A stretch of DNA of 64,000 nucleotides from Sabethes cyaneus (taxonomy: Eukaryota; Arthropoda; Insecta; Diptera; Culicidae). The notes under the pieces are model-generated. The model saw only the letters and a list, made by a program, of their open reading frames with translations. It was not told the origin of the DNA and made no database searches. Positions 47,423 to 58,617 of the stretch are shown piece after piece. How positions within the stretch are numbered: position 1 is the first letter of the stretch; each line of letters opens with the position of its first letter. The stretch covers positions 155,510,179 to 155,574,178 of the forward strand of contig NC_071353.1 in NCBI RefSeq assembly GCF_943734655.1. Direction: 5' to 3'. The translations under genes were made by a program, and so were the position numbers.

Positions 47423-49509
47423 TCTATACCTATAAAGAAGGATTTCGGTCTGTCTGTCTGTCTGTCCGTATGTTCCTTATAGAATCGAAAACTACTGAAC
47501 CAATCGGCATGAAAATATGCATGTAGAGGTTTTTTGGGGCCAGGAAAGGTTTTAGTGATGGTTAGAAACCCCTCCCCCCACTAAGAGGGGGGGGGGCTCC
47601 CATACAAATGAAACACAAATTTCTGCATAACTCGACAACTAATCAAGCAAATAGAACAAAATTTGGCATGTGGGTGTTTTCGGTGACAAGAATTTATTCT
47701 ATGGTAAATTGAGACCCCTCCCCTCTTTATAACTCCTCTCCTCTTTAAAAGGGGGGGCTTCCATACAAATTTCCTCATAACTCGAGAACTAATCAAGCAA
47801 ATGGAACCAAATTTGGCATGTGAAGGTTTTCGAGGGCAAGAATATTTTCTATAGTAAATTAGGACCCCTCCCCACTTTAAGAGGGGGGGGCTCCTGTACC
47901 AAAGAAACACAATTTTCCTCATAACTCGAGAAGTAATTAAGCAAATGGAACCAAATTTGGCATGTGGGTGTTTTTGGAGACAAAATTTTTTTCTATGATG
48001 AATTGGGACCCCTCCCCACTTTAGGAAGGGGGGCTCCTATACAAATGAAATGCAAATTTCCTCATAACTCGAGAATTAATCAAGCAAATGGAACCAAATT
48101 TGGCATGTGAAAGTTTTCGAGGGCAAGAATATTTTCTATGGTGAATTAGGACCCCTCCCAACTTTAAGAGGGGGGGGGCTCCTATACAAACGAAATGCAA
48201 ATTTCCTCATAACTCGAGAATTAATCAAGCAAATGATACCAAATTTGGCACGTTGGTATTTTTGGAGACAAAAATTTTTTCTATGATGAATTAGGACCCC
48301 TCCCAACTTTAAGAGGGGGGGGGGCTCCTATACAAATGAAATGCAAATTTCCTCATAACTCGAGAACTAATCAAGCAAATGGAACCAAATTTGGCATGTG
48401 AAAGTTTTCTTGGGCATGAATATTTTCTATGGTGAATTAGAACCCCTCCCCACTTTAAGAGGGGGGGCTCCTATACAAATGAAATTCAAATTTCCTCATA
48501 ACTCGAGAATTAATCAAGCAAATAGAACCAAATTTGGCATGTGGAGGTTTCTGGAGGCAAATTTTTTTTCTATGATAAATTGGGACCCCTCCCCACTTTA
48601 GGAAGGGGGACTCCTATACAAACGAAATACAAATTTCCTCATAACTCGAGAGCTAATCATGCAAATGAAACCAAATTTGGCATGTGAAAGTTTTCGAGGG
48701 CAAGAATATTTTCTATGGTGAATTAGGACCCCTCTCAACTTTAAGAGGGGGGGTTCCTATACAAACGGAATACAAATTTCCTCATAACTCGAGAATTAAT
48801 TAAACTAACTAACCAAATTTGACATGTAAGTGGTTTTGGACGCAAGATTTTTTCCTATGGTGAATTGAGACCCCTCTCTTCTTTAAAAAGCGAGTTATGG
48901 CCCATCTCCCCTTTAAGAGTGTGGACTCTCATACAAATGAAATGCAAATTGCCTCTTATCTCGGGAACTAATCAATCAAATGGAACCAAATTTGGCATGT
49001 GGGAGTTTTAGATGGCAGAAATTTTTTCTATGGTGAATTACGACCCCTTCCCCTTTTAAGAGGGGAGCTCCCATACAAATGAAATTCAAATTTCCTTATA
49101 ACTTGAGAACTAATCAAGCAAATGGAACCAAATTTGGCATGTGGGAGATTTTGGAGTCTTGAATTTATTTTACGATAGTTAGAGACCTCTCACCCCTGTG
49201 GTAGGGGGATATGGACTCTCATACAAATAAAACAGAAATTTTTGCGAAACTCAAAAACTAATCAAACTCGAGAAATTCGAGACTCTTCCATAAAACATTA
49301 GTCAATACAAGACCACAAAAACTATCTATAGTAACACTAGATCATTCAGGACGAGACGGTCGCGAGTGTTGCCGGCGACCCGCCGTCGGAAGCGCCGCCC
49401 ACTGGGGGGCTTGCAAAACTCGAGATTGTGACAAAGATCATCCGAGATTCATGATTTATGTACAACACAGGTTATTTTGTGGCAATACGAAGTTTGTCGG
49501 GTCAGCTAG
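47423..49509 (+). mobile_element. Helitron-like non-autonomous element, copy 3
   Basis: Longest copy (2087 bp), with the same TCTATACCTATAAAG start and GGGTCAGCTAG end, between A47422 and T49510. It has the most internal ~143-bp units of the three. The 3' domain including ggacgagacggtcgcg is almost identical to copies 1 and 2, so the three are related by fairly recent spread, with unit number varying. Confidence 0.8.
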
Positions 49510-49589
49510 TAATCAATAAATGAGCAGCGGTCACGTTTAATTCTGTATGTGGGTAAATATTAGCCTTTTTTTGGTGAATTCAAGTAGGA

Positions 49590-49768
49590 TTCACCCTACC
49601 GAAACCAGGAATAGAGGGGCCCCCAACGTGCTCAACCACCTTGAGGTCGACTTGCGGGTGTCGAGACGTGCAACGAATTGGCGACGAGTAGCCCAGGACC
49701 AGGAGTGCGATGGAGAGGAATTCTTGATAGGTACTACAAGAGCCACCGGCGACGGATTCCCATTATAA
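49590..49768 (+). pseudogene. Possible C-terminal remnant of a non-LTR retrotransposon
   Basis: The frame reads RGAPNVLNHLEVDLRVSRR then NWRRVAQDQE, which resembles the conserved tail of mosquito LINE polyproteins (a basic Gly-Pro segment, then an acidic DLR segment, then NWR-x-x-AQD). It ends at a stop. It is short and decayed, and no reverse transcriptase lies directly upstream. Confidence 0.4.
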
Positions 49769-50722
49769 ATATTGTGCACTAGCAGTTTGGTTTCGATGGT
49801 TGACAAGCGGGTTAGACCCTATGGTTTAAAGCTTCTGTCGACTACCGCGAACACCCACGTCGTGCTGTGCTATCTTGGAACAGTGCATAAATGCCAGAGG
49901 GATGGAAGAGTAAATTAATTCCATGGGTCGAGCCCTGATAAGTTGATAATCCCTGCTGGTCCGGTTGAGGACAACCGACCAGCTGGATAACCCGAAAAAA
50001 AGGACCATATTCTAGTCAGAAAAGAGTCAGAGAATGTTGTTTCTCACAAGAATACGTATCAGAATGCAGGCTCATCGGACAATTTCTGTATAGAAACATT
50101 TGTTTCGCAGAACGACGGTTTAGAAAATTCATTGTCAGTCGTTCGAACGTTCAATTGATTGAATTAATTAAGTACGAAATTAGCCAAACACATTTGGCTC
50201 ATTACGGACGTAAAATATCTGCCCATCTTGCAGTATTTAGTCACGGTTGGTTGACGAATCACCATCTTTTTCAGAGGCAATTTTCTAGGTTAGCCAACAA
50301 ATTTCAAGCTTCTGAGCAATCAACTACTCGATCACGATGCATCCGCAATCAAAGCAAACATTTGCGAACATTGACAGCATCATCATGCACAGCTTGAAGT
50401 GATGCCAAATTTGCAGCGTCAGCTTCCAAGTCGGAAAATTCGATTTCACATCACCAGCGAGCCGGCTCGGTGTCCCATTTTACTCCAAGAACTGAGCTAT
50501 AAATAAGCGACTCCGGTGCGGTGCGGTGTTGTATTATGTTGCCTTCCGCCGCTTGCTGACCGCCGACGGCCGATGCACGGCCGGCCATAATGGAAACACA
50601 CCCTGGCAGCTGTCCAACCAGAGAGTGAATAGAGCGAAAAAAAAAAGACATACACGTCGGACACACACACAAATGTCCGAGGAAAATAGAAGCAAGAAAA
50701 AAAAATCCAACCAAGGACTCAC
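49769..50722. other. Non-coding sequence downstream of the exon, probable intron
   Basis: In the minus-strand reading this is the start of the intron that follows the donor at 50722/50721. It contains a T-rich run just after the donor and a CA/GT run at about 50660-50672. Small frames on either strand have no recognisable domain. Confidence 0.5.
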
Positions 50723-51927
50723 CTTTTGAGCGTCACATTCTTGCTGCCGCCAAGCTTGTTCATCTTGACCTTCTTTCCGCCGGCGCCGGACCCATCGGTA
50801 CCGGCCCCGCCGCCGCCGCCACCACCACCACCGCCACTGGTGGCGGTCTGTTCCGAGTCGGCATCGCTGGTATCCACGATGATGCCACTGCTCGGCGTTT
50901 CCACCGAGGACTGCTGCTGGGGTCCTGCCGGCGGTTGCTGATTACCGTTGATTCCGTTCAGATTTCTGGTTACACTAGCACTGGCACTCATTTTGTTGCC
51001 ACCGTTGTTGATCGTTTGCTGCAACTGCTTCTGCTGCTGTTGTTGTTGTTGTTGTTGGGTATTTTTACGATTGTTGGCCGCGACCAAATCGAATCCTTCA
51101 TGGGCATTTCCGTCTTCGTCTTCCTCTTCATCTTCATCACAGTTATTCACCGCACTGTAACCATTGTGGCTGCTGCTGATGGCCACCTTGAGAGGTCCCC
51201 CGTACTGTAGGTCACCACCGCCACCGCCACCACCACTGCCACCATTCAGTGCACCGTTTCCCCCCAAACCACTGACGACGGTGCCATTCTTCTGCGAGGA
51301 ATTCTTCAGTACACTTGCGAGCTTCACATTCACATTCCCGTTCCCGTTGATCAGGATGAGATTGTTGAAATTTTTATCACTTTTCACGCTCTTTGAACCG
51401 ACGCCACCACCGCCGAGCAGACTGGTGTGTTCGTCACTCAAATCTTCTGCCCCAGCACTACTAGCAGCGGCGGATCCACCATTCCGATTGGGGCGACCAA
51501 CTGCACTGTCCCCAACGCGCTTTCCGAACCGTTTTCTGCTGCCACCACCGCCGTTCTCTTCCACCCCGGTCGACGATCCGTTACCACCGTTACTGCCGAC
51601 CAGATGATAGCGATGATTTGTTTTGATGGCCGATTTGATCACTTTTCCGGAAGTCGTTGTCGTCGTCGTTCCCGAGCTGGGACGACTGCTGCTGTTGCCA
51701 CCAGCGAACACTACTGGCACCGACGACGTTTTGGACGAACCGTCCGCTTTCCGGATTCCGGTTGCCTGTCCTTTGGTGGCCCCGTTCGAGGCCGGGACAC
51801 TGCCACCACCCCCGTTGGTGGTTGTGGTATTGTTCAGATTCAAGCTTAAATTCCGCGCCGCAGCAGCAGCACTGGCCGCCGTCACTGAGGGCGATTTTTC
51901 CTCAACTGGTAGCATATAGGAGAGCAT
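50723..51927 (-). CDS. First coding exon of a low-complexity, probably cytosolic or cytosol-facing protein
   Basis: 401 codons plus two bases, from an ATG in strong insect context (accaaaATG) to a splice donor, aaaag|GTGAGT; the open frame would stop three codons into the intron. The product is disordered: Ala run at 17-24, Thr and Gly runs, basic patch RKRFGKR at 131-137, DEHTSLL at 165-171 (fits the acidic dileucine sorting signal ExxxLL), acidic CDEDEEEDED at 263-272, nine Gln at 291-299, ten Gly near 365-374, and a basic end GGKKVKMNKL. No enzyme or DNA-binding domain lies in this exon. If the dileucine works, the protein is a membrane protein with this part in the cytosol; that is inference. 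The gene family is not recognised. GC content is higher than the surroundings, as expected for coding DNA. Confidence 0.75.
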
Positions 51928-52638
51928 TTTGGTTGCTACAATAATATCCGGGGGAGGAGAGCGCGATAGATTCCTCGTCGCACAACCAACTGCCGCCCAG
52001 CGCAGCGGAAACCCTTCCGCACAAAATTTGCTAGGGCAGATGCACTAGAAGCCGCCCGTTCACGGAGGCAGCCAGGGCTAGTAGTTTGTGTCGTTCGATA
52101 CCCCAAGACTCGGTGCACTACGCGCAATTGCACAAAATGCAATCGTTCTCTCCCGCTCGCGTTCTAGCGAGGCCTCTCCCGTGGGGGTTTTTCACTCTCT
52201 TCACTCTTCACCTTAGCAGCAGTAACTTCTCACGCTAAATGTTCCGATGCTTCCAAACAAAAATACTTATTAGAAAAAAAAAACACACACAGAATCTTCA
52301 CGGATCACCCTCAAAAAAAAAAACAAAACCTGAGAGATTTCTCACACTGCTCGGCTTGGATGAATACAACAACTTGCGGTTGCGAGCTGCGAGCTGCGAG
52401 CTGCGAAGCTTGTTTCGGTTTGAGTAGGAAATTCGGTGGCTGACCTTGCTTGCACTGCGGCGCAACTGCACTGACCCGCAATGGGGACCGATATTTGGGG
52501 TAGGCCGTCCGTCCGTACGTACGTTCGTCCGTTTCAGGGGATGATGATTAGGTCATCCTTGAAGCGTGACGTCTTGCTACTGCTGGGGTTGATCCCGTTG
52601 CTGTTGCTGTTGCTGCCTTAACAGCAGCCATGGTTTCA
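51928..52638 (-). other. 5' untranslated part of the same exon
   Basis: About 710 bases between a good splice acceptor (pyrimidine tract ttttcttgtttcAG at 52640-52639) and the ATG at 51927. It carries an upstream ORF at 52548-52631 and a cgagctgcgagctgcgag repeat near 52383-52405. No in-frame stop was identified directly before the main ATG in the part I checked, but the ATG context is strong. Confidence 0.55.
52548..52631 (-). CDS. Upstream ORF, 27 codons
   Basis: Starts eight bases after the splice acceptor with gaaaccATGG, an excellent initiation context, and reads MAAVKAATATATGSTPAV to a stop after 27 codons. It is not in frame with the main ORF, 704 bases upstream of it. If the mRNA includes this exon, most ribosomes would meet this start first, so the main protein may need reinitiation or a different promoter. 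Regulatory effect is inferred. Confidence 0.4.
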   Translation of the reverse strand: MAAVKAATATATGSTPAVARRHASRMT

Positions 52639-53087
52639 CTGAAACAAGAAAAGCGGAAAAAGAAAATTGTTAGAGAATTCGTCCCGAACAGCAGTATACG
52701 TGCGTCGTGAGTGGGTGGGTTCAAGAGCGGGCGGACAGGCAGGCAGGACGGGACAGGACACCCGAACCCGAGGAAGGAAACTGTGTATCGATTTTTCTGC
52801 GCACTCCTCCTCCTCCTCCGCTGCGGGTTGGTGGGTGTGTGGTGGTGCGAAGGTGCGGCGGTGGAGAAGTAAGCGAGCGAAAATTTCCCAGTAAGCCACT
52901 GCCACTGACGGATGATGGGGACTAACACAACGTCGGTTGTGCCACACAGCAAAAATGGGACTGCGGAATGGAGGAAACGCAGGGAATATATGACGTGGAA
53001 TGTGGATTCTTCTTCCTTCTTCAGCTGAAACCAAAAAAAAACAAGAAAAGAGCGCGTTTATGGGCGAACCGTTTCGACCTCTCTCAC
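52639..53087 (-). other. Predicted intron in the 5' UTR
   Basis: On the minus strand a consensus donor GTGAGAG at 53087-53081 precedes the acceptor at 52640-52639 by 449 bases. The intron holds ctcctcctcctcc runs (plus strand near 52806-52820). Frames here on both strands are incidental. Confidence 0.4.
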
Positions 53088-53220
53088 CGTCGTTGTCGTC
53101 GTCGTCGTAGAATATTTGTAAACATTATGGCGTGCGCGCGGGAGATACTGCACAGTAAACGACCGACGGTGATTTTCCCAACCCACACAGCTACGGTTTT
53201 CAACTTATCGGAAAAAGATT
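53088..53220 (-). other. Probable first, non-coding exon
   Basis: Read on the minus strand the exon would end acgacgacgacaacgacg before the donor. The upstream border and the transcription start cannot be fixed from sequence. Confidence 0.3.
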
Positions 53221-53640
53221 AAACTTTGAAAAGGGACTTGGTGATTGGTGTTTCGGTAGGAAAAAGTTTTGCGGAATGTTAATATTTTAGATGGCGAAAG
53301 AATTTTTCACGCTCAAACCGTTTCATTTAAGATTGTAACGATGAAAAGTTTAGAAAAATAGAAAATCTTTCATTCTATTACACTAGTTTGCCCAGCCGAA
53401 AGCAAAAGGTAGGGTATCCGCGGATAGATCGCGATCTTTCAGAAAACTATTTTGGTTTGGAAAAATGGAAACATCGTAGGATGGCGTATCTACTGATTAC
53501 TTATCACAAAAATAGCGGCCGAATAGGTTGAAAACTCCAAACTCGCAGGTTCAATTGGGTACAAAAACAATGTTGAAATTGGACTAGCAATTAGGTTTGG
53601 AACTGGACTAGAAAATAGAGTATAAATTTGTACTTGAAAT
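53221..53640. other. Upstream spacer
   Basis: Mixed AT-rich sequence upstream of the minus-strand gene. It may contain the promoter. No TATA box at a convincing distance can be assigned. Confidence 0.3.
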
Positions 53641-54225
53641 CGGACTACTGTACCGTTTTCCCATCTGTCCAGTCACATTTATTCTGTTTTTGGCTCCCTG
53701 TTTTTGTCTTTTTCCTCCGCTTTGCCTTTTTTTATCTCCCGTTTTACGTCCTTTTCTCTTTCGTTTTACCATTTTCTAAGGTCCGTTTTTCCTGTTTTTA
53801 TTTTCTTCTTTTTCTGTCCCATTTTGCCATTTTTTGTCCCATCTTTCTCCTTTTATATTCCGTGTGACCACTTTTTCCTCGTTTTTTCTATCGGCCTTCT
53901 TTTTTTTTGCTGGTAAGAGAAACCAAAAGGGGAAAAAGGCTTTCTCTTGTCTTCTGTTCCGTATCCTTGTTTCGTTTTACCTCCCTTTCTCTTTTCTGTT
54001 CGTTGTTTAGTCTTCCTCCTTTGCTGTTTGTCATATACCATTTTTCAGCTTTTTTTCTTTCATTTTCTTTCGTTTCTCGTTTCCGTGCTCATTTTTCCCC
54101 TTCCCTAATTTTTGTCAATTTCTGTCCCGTTTCGATTTTTTTTTTGGTCCCGATTTTCGTCTTTTTTTGCTTTTCCATTTTTCGTTTTCGTCTGTTTCGT
54201 TCCTTCTCTTATCAGATCCTGATTT
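53641..54225. repeat. Polypyrimidine word array
   Basis: Words such as ttttctcttt, cctttttctg, cgttttc: the same family as 19986-20205 and the complement of 9421-12440. Frames 53628-53867 and 53907-54374 are composition artefacts. Confidence 0.75.
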
Positions 54226-54755
54226 TCCATAGAGGTGTGCGCCGGTCAGATTACCGGCGGAGGCGGCGGCGCAGGAATCATTTTTATTCGGCGGCGGCGG
54301 CGTGCGAGTATTGCAGATTGCACATTGCGGTTATCTTGACAGCTGAACCAAACCACCAAAAGATAACCGCATGATTTATTATAGAAAATCTAGTATTTGA
54401 AAATTTGCCAAATCAATTATTTTCCGCCCTAAACACGCTACAAAACTAATATTTTATCGAACCACAAACCAGAAAACCTAAACTTTAATTTTGCGGCTGT
54501 ATCGCGGTTATCTCCTGAGCGCGTTATCACCACCGCAGCAGGAGGATTTATTATAAGCGCCGCAATATTTTACACCGTTAAATTACCGCATTTCGTATAA
54601 GTTTAAGCAAAATCTTTTTAAAAATCGAACTAAAGTTGACAAGTAAAACAAATCTTAATAATGCTTATCTTGTGAATGATTTTTAATGACCCTTAAATCT
54701 TTGAATTATTTTTTATTTGTATGTTTGCGAATACGCGATATGGTAGACACTAGAC
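54226..54755. other. Spacer with ggcggcggc runs
   Basis: Starts agaggtgtgcgccgg, which looks like one end of an insect hAT-type element, but a matching right end was not found. GC-rich cggcggcgg runs at about 54258-54305 are followed by AT-rich sequence. No gene. Confidence 0.35.
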
Positions 54756-55060
54756 CAGTGATGGTCAAACTGCGGCCCGCGGGCCGCATGTGGCCCTTTG
54801 AGATAATTCGTGCGGCCCGCGGACTGATTTGAAAGATGGTGGACTTAGGAGATTTTTTTTTGATGAAATAGGAGTCCCTCAGTTTAATCGTTATGCCTCG
54901 TGAATGTTGTGAATCTGAATGCTTTCCGGTTTAAATCTTATGGTGATTCCTAGAAAATGGTTTTTATTGTCACCTATTTTACATTTTGTTATGCACAGGA
55001 ATGGCCAGACATTATTGCGACCCGCGGCATTCATGGGCGATCTGATTTGGCCCGCAGAAG
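54756..55060 (+). mobile_element. hAT-type MITE, truncated copy
   Basis: Begins CAGTGATGGTCAAACTGCGG and follows the intact copy at 58283-58609 for about 300 bases, through gcattcatgggcgatctga and tggcccgca, then departs. The right terminal inverted repeat and target duplication are missing, so this copy is truncated or rearranged. Confidence 0.75.
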
Positions 55061-56800
55061 TAAAAAGGCAGGGAAGATTGGGATACGCACCCCATCTTTC
55101 GATTTTTTGCCATACATATGAACGTCCGATTGCTATATATCGGATTTAAATTTCAGTTTTCTACCAATGTGTTTTTTAAAATTAAGGGATATTACATGCA
55201 TTGCGTATAATAGGCGGCGCCCAAAACTTGGCGGGTGAAATCGGCAATGTTGCAAACCGAGCAAGAAGTAAAGTATGCCCAGTCTCATGCGAGCGAGTAT
55301 AAGCAGCATCCAGCGCTTACACAACTGACGCAAGCGTACGATAAGCAACCACCGATGCTGCGTGCATACATCCTGCTACCTACTCACTAGCAAGCGCACA
55401 GCCTCGATGTGTCTTTTTGCATAGCCCGCTTACAAAGGGGGTAAGACCCCCATACTAATTTTGGCCTAATTTTGGCACCAGTCAGTATACAGCCACGAAA
55501 TGAAAAACAATAATGTCCAATATGTCGCTATTGATTATGGTTGGATTCGGCTAATCAGTTCCGAATATATGACCAGAGTAATTTTCAGTAAATACGGCAT
55601 ATGAAAATGGACGCAATTTGAAATTAACCAAATGTATTATCTGACACTACAAATCACACTAAAATTCAAAGACAGACACGATGAAAGTCAAATCATGTAC
55701 TTGAGCCTCAATGACCGAGCAAGTTCCGTATCCACCGACAAAGTGGCCAGTCCTTTGACTAGAAGACGCATGATGGGTTTTACGACCTCAATTTACACCA
55801 AGATATAACAATTAGTTCAATAGACGTCTATCTACAATATTAGCTGGGATAACATTGACTAGATCTAAACATGTCTCGGATACTTTTGAAGAAATAGTTG
55901 GGTGACCAGAAAATAGCGGTATTTACGGTACATAAGAGGTACCCATAACAGCCGTAACATCGAACAATGAATCTGTTTTCTCTGTAAAAGACTGTAAACG
56001 AGTTGGCGATCATTCAAGGCGTGTTGACCGCAGACTAAAAATGAACTTCTGAGAATTAGACCTTAAAACCTACTCGCGAGTAATTACATTCAGTTGCGCA
56101 TCGGCGGCACTCGCATTTTTTTTTATATATTTCATATCGGTCTTATCTGAAATAATGAATACTAACACGTTCAGTGTTTAAAAACACAATTAATTGATGC
56201 CATTTAGTAAAATTAAGGGGTACCGGTCTTACCCGCACTGCAGTAAGGAAAAAGAAGACAAATTTTTCTTTTTCAGCCATCTTTTTTCCTTCTTTTTCTT
56301 TTTTCTTAAGCTGTGATTAGTTTACAAAGCTCAAAAGTTATAAAAGTCTTTGCCAAGCTTCCACCAATAAAACCAAAAAAAAGTTTAAATACGTTGTGTA
56401 GTTTCTGAGAGAAAGGTACATAAAGCTTGAAAATCGTGTTTTTACAGGAGCGGCGTTTTATTCCAGAGAGGTTGTTCCACGCCGCAGTGGAATGCTTATG
56501 TGTTCGTTTCGTTTTTCGGTCACTTCCCGTGGTCGGATCATTACAAAATTAGTATCAAAATAAACGAAAAAGAGCGCAGAATGAAAATCTGAAGTAAAAA
56601 ACTTGACAGCAAAACAAAAGTTTGACAGAAAACGTCATGCTAAAGTTCGTTTACGTTAGGTCTTTTCGATTCGCTCTCAGTTGGACGCATGGTAACACTC
56701 AGGGTACACCAACACGGCAGTTTAATTGAATCTAAATAAGGTAGGTAAATGGCTTCGGCGGCGTGGGAAAAAAGGACCTATCGCTTGTTGTCTCGTTGTC
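55061..56800. other. AT-rich spacer with a possible inverted-repeat pair
   Basis: The sequence gggtaagacc near 55438 has its complement near 56230, about 800 bp apart, with moderate similarity beyond it, which may mark another small transposon; no target duplication was found. Elsewhere the stretch has nothing recognisable. Confidence 0.35.
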
Positions 56801-58113
56801 TTTTTATTAACCACTTTTTAATAACCACTTTGTGTGCTGAATCCAAAATATTCGAGATTGTTATGAAAGACACGTTATTTGCAGCCTGCCAGCATTATAT
56901 AAGCACACTACAACATGGATTCTTTCCCGGGCGATCTGTAGAAACGAATTTGGTGAATTTCACATCGTTCTGCATAAATAGTATGAGCGCCAAAGCGCAA
57001 GTGGATACAGTTTATACTGATTTGAAAGCCGCTTTTGATACCGTTAATCATACTATTCTTTTAAACAAGCTGGAGAAACTTGGGTGTACCACAAGATTGT
57101 GCAGATGGTTGGAAACTTACCTTACGGATAGGCAACTCTTCGTACAACTTGGCAACTGCCGGTCTGCCGCGTTTACAAATGGTTCTGGTGTGCCACAGGG
57201 TAGCAATTTGGGACCATTGCTATTCTGTATCTACATAAACGATGCAGCGTTACTACTCAATGAAGGTGGAAGGCTTTTCTTCGCTGATGATCTGAAAATC
57301 TATCTTGAAGTCAGAAGAATCGAGGACTGCAGAATGTTGCAGAAGCTTCTGGACTTGTTCAGTGACTGGTGCGTAAGGAATCAATTGTTACTGAGTGCGG
57401 AGAAATGTTGCGTCATCAGTTTCCATCGCACTAGAAGCGCAATAGAGTTCGATTACGAAATTTCCGGATCAAAACTGAGTAGGGTAGAACAGGTGAAGGA
57501 CCTTGGAGTATTACTTGACGAGAAACTCACCATGAACTCTCATATTTCTGCCATCGTTGACAAGTCCAATCGTAATCTTGGGTTCATATTTAAGATTGCT
57601 GGTGAATTCAATGACCCGATCTGCTTCAAAGCTCTCTATTGCTCTATTGTACGGTCAACGCTGGAATTTGCGAGCATCGTTTGGAACCCGCACAAGTCTG
57701 TCTGGTCCGCCAGACTGGAAAACGTACAGCGAAAATTTGTTCGATATACACTTCGTCATCTTCCGTGGAGGGATCAGCAAAACTTAACACCGTACGAAGA
57801 CCGTTGTCGTCTGTTGGGTTTAAGCACGCTAAGTCGACGTAGACAGGTTTCGCAATCTGTGTTTGTCTGCAAGCTTTTAACTGGCGAATATGATGCACCG
57901 GACATCCTATCGCAAATCAGACTCTACGCACCTTCAAGAGTTTTACGACCCAGAATGATTCTACAGGAAGCAACGCAATATGCCGCCAACTCTCCCATCG
58001 CTTCCATGACCAGACAATTCAACTGCTTTGCTGACCTTTTTAATTTTGACGAACCATCACGCATTTACCGCCAACGAATTCATGCACTTGACAATGTAAA
58101 TACTAACAACTAA
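56749..58113 (+). CDS. Reverse transcriptase of a 5'-truncated non-LTR retrotransposon (Jockey/CR1-like)
   Basis: A 454-codon open frame. Residues after about 28 align with the RT domain: CAESKIFEIVMKD, HGFFPGRSVETNLV, YTDLKAAFD at 89-97 (motif A), GVPQGSNLGPLLF from 147, FADDLKIYL from 178 (catalytic FADD), CCVISFHR, VKDLGVLLDEKL, then the thumb-type region LYCSIVRSTLEFASIVWNP and LRHLPW. The first ~28 residues look like flanking DNA read in frame; the ATG at 56749 is therefore not the native start. The upstream endonuclease and ORF1 are absent. There is no RNase H segment. Catalytic residues are intact and the frame is open, so the copy is young, but being 5'-truncated it cannot move alone. 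A (ttaaa)n tail at about 58160-58183 closes it. Confidence 0.85.
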   Translation: MASAAWEKRTYRLLSRCLFINHFLITTLCAESKIFEIVMKDTLFAACQHYISTLQHGFFPGRSVETNLVNFTSFCINSMSAKAQVDTVYTDLKAAFDTVNHTILLNKLEKLGCTTRLCRWLETYLTDRQLFVQLGNCRSAAFTNGSGVPQGSNLGPLLFCIYINDAALLLNEGGRLFFADDLKIYLEVRRIEDCRMLQKLLDLFSDWCVRNQLLLSAEKCCVISFHRTRSAIEFDYEISGSKLSRVEQVKDLGVLLDEKLTMNSHISAIVDKSNRNLGFIFKIAGEFNDPICFKALYCSIVRSTLEFASIVWNPHKSVWSARLENVQRKFVRYTLRHLPWRDQQNLTPYEDRCRLLGLSTLSRRRQVSQSVFVCKLLTGEYDAPDILSQIRLYAPSRVLRPRMILQEATQYAANSPIASMTRQFNCFADLFNFDEPSRIYRQRIHALDNVNTNN

Positions 58114-58183
58114 GTAACTTTTAAGTATTCATTTAGACCCAAATTGTCCGATGAATTATACGAATAAATTAAATTAAATTAAA
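56820..58183 (+). mobile_element. 5'-truncated LINE insertion
   Basis: The insertion extends from about 56820, inside RT block 0-1, through the stop at 58113 and about 50 bases of 3' UTR to a short tail of ttaaa units. 5' truncation is typical of target-primed reverse transcription. No clear target duplication was found: a short word, aaccactttt/aaccacttt, is repeated near 56810-56828 but not at the 3' end. Confidence 0.75.
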
Positions 58184-58282
58184 ATTCTTTTTTCTGTCGC
58201 CTCTTCTGCCGTTGTTTCCTCGTCCTCTTTCCTTTTTTCTTCTTTTCCTGTCTTACTTTTCGCTCTCTTCATGATTCTAGAT
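58184..58282. repeat. Short polypyrimidine stretch
   Basis: ttctttttctgtcgcctc-type words between the LINE tail and the hAT element. Confidence 0.6.
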
Positions 58283-58609
58283 CAGTGATGGCCAAACCAC
58301 GGCCCGCGGGCAGCATGCGGCCCTCCGAGATGGTTCGTGCGGCCCGCGGACTGATTTGAAAGATGATGGACTTATGAGAATTTTTTTTAATGTCATAGGG
58401 GTCACTTAGTTTAGTCGTAATGCTTCGTGCATGTTGTGGATCTGAATGCTTTCAAATGTAAATCTTGCAGTGATTCCTAAAAAAATGGTTTCTGGTGTCG
58501 CATATTTCAAACTTTGTTATGCACATGAATGGTCAGAAATGGTTGCGGCCCGCGGCATTCATAGGCGATCTGATTTGGCCCGCACCATGCCTATGCTTGG
58601 GCACCACTG
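58283..58609 (+). mobile_element. hAT-type MITE, complete copy with 8-bp duplication
   Basis: Ends are CAGTGATGGCCAAACCACGG at the left, and the complement of CAGTGGTGCCCAAGCATAGG at the right, flanked by a perfect 8-bp duplication TTCTAGAT at 58275-58282 and 58610-58617. Several cggcccgcgg palindromes occur in subterminal positions at both ends. No transposase frame. The hAT superfamily is supported by the CAGTG ends and the 8-bp duplication. Confidence 0.9.
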
Positions 58610-58617
58610 TTCTAGAT

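Noticed and set aside
50726..51944. Several plus-strand frames opposite the 402-codon frame
   Set aside because: They are antisense shadows of a GC-rich coding exon; the minus frame has the initiation context and the splice donor.
55435..56240. Possible inverted-repeat transposon marked by gggtaagacc and its complement
   Set aside because: Similarity of the ends is only moderate and no target duplication could be found.
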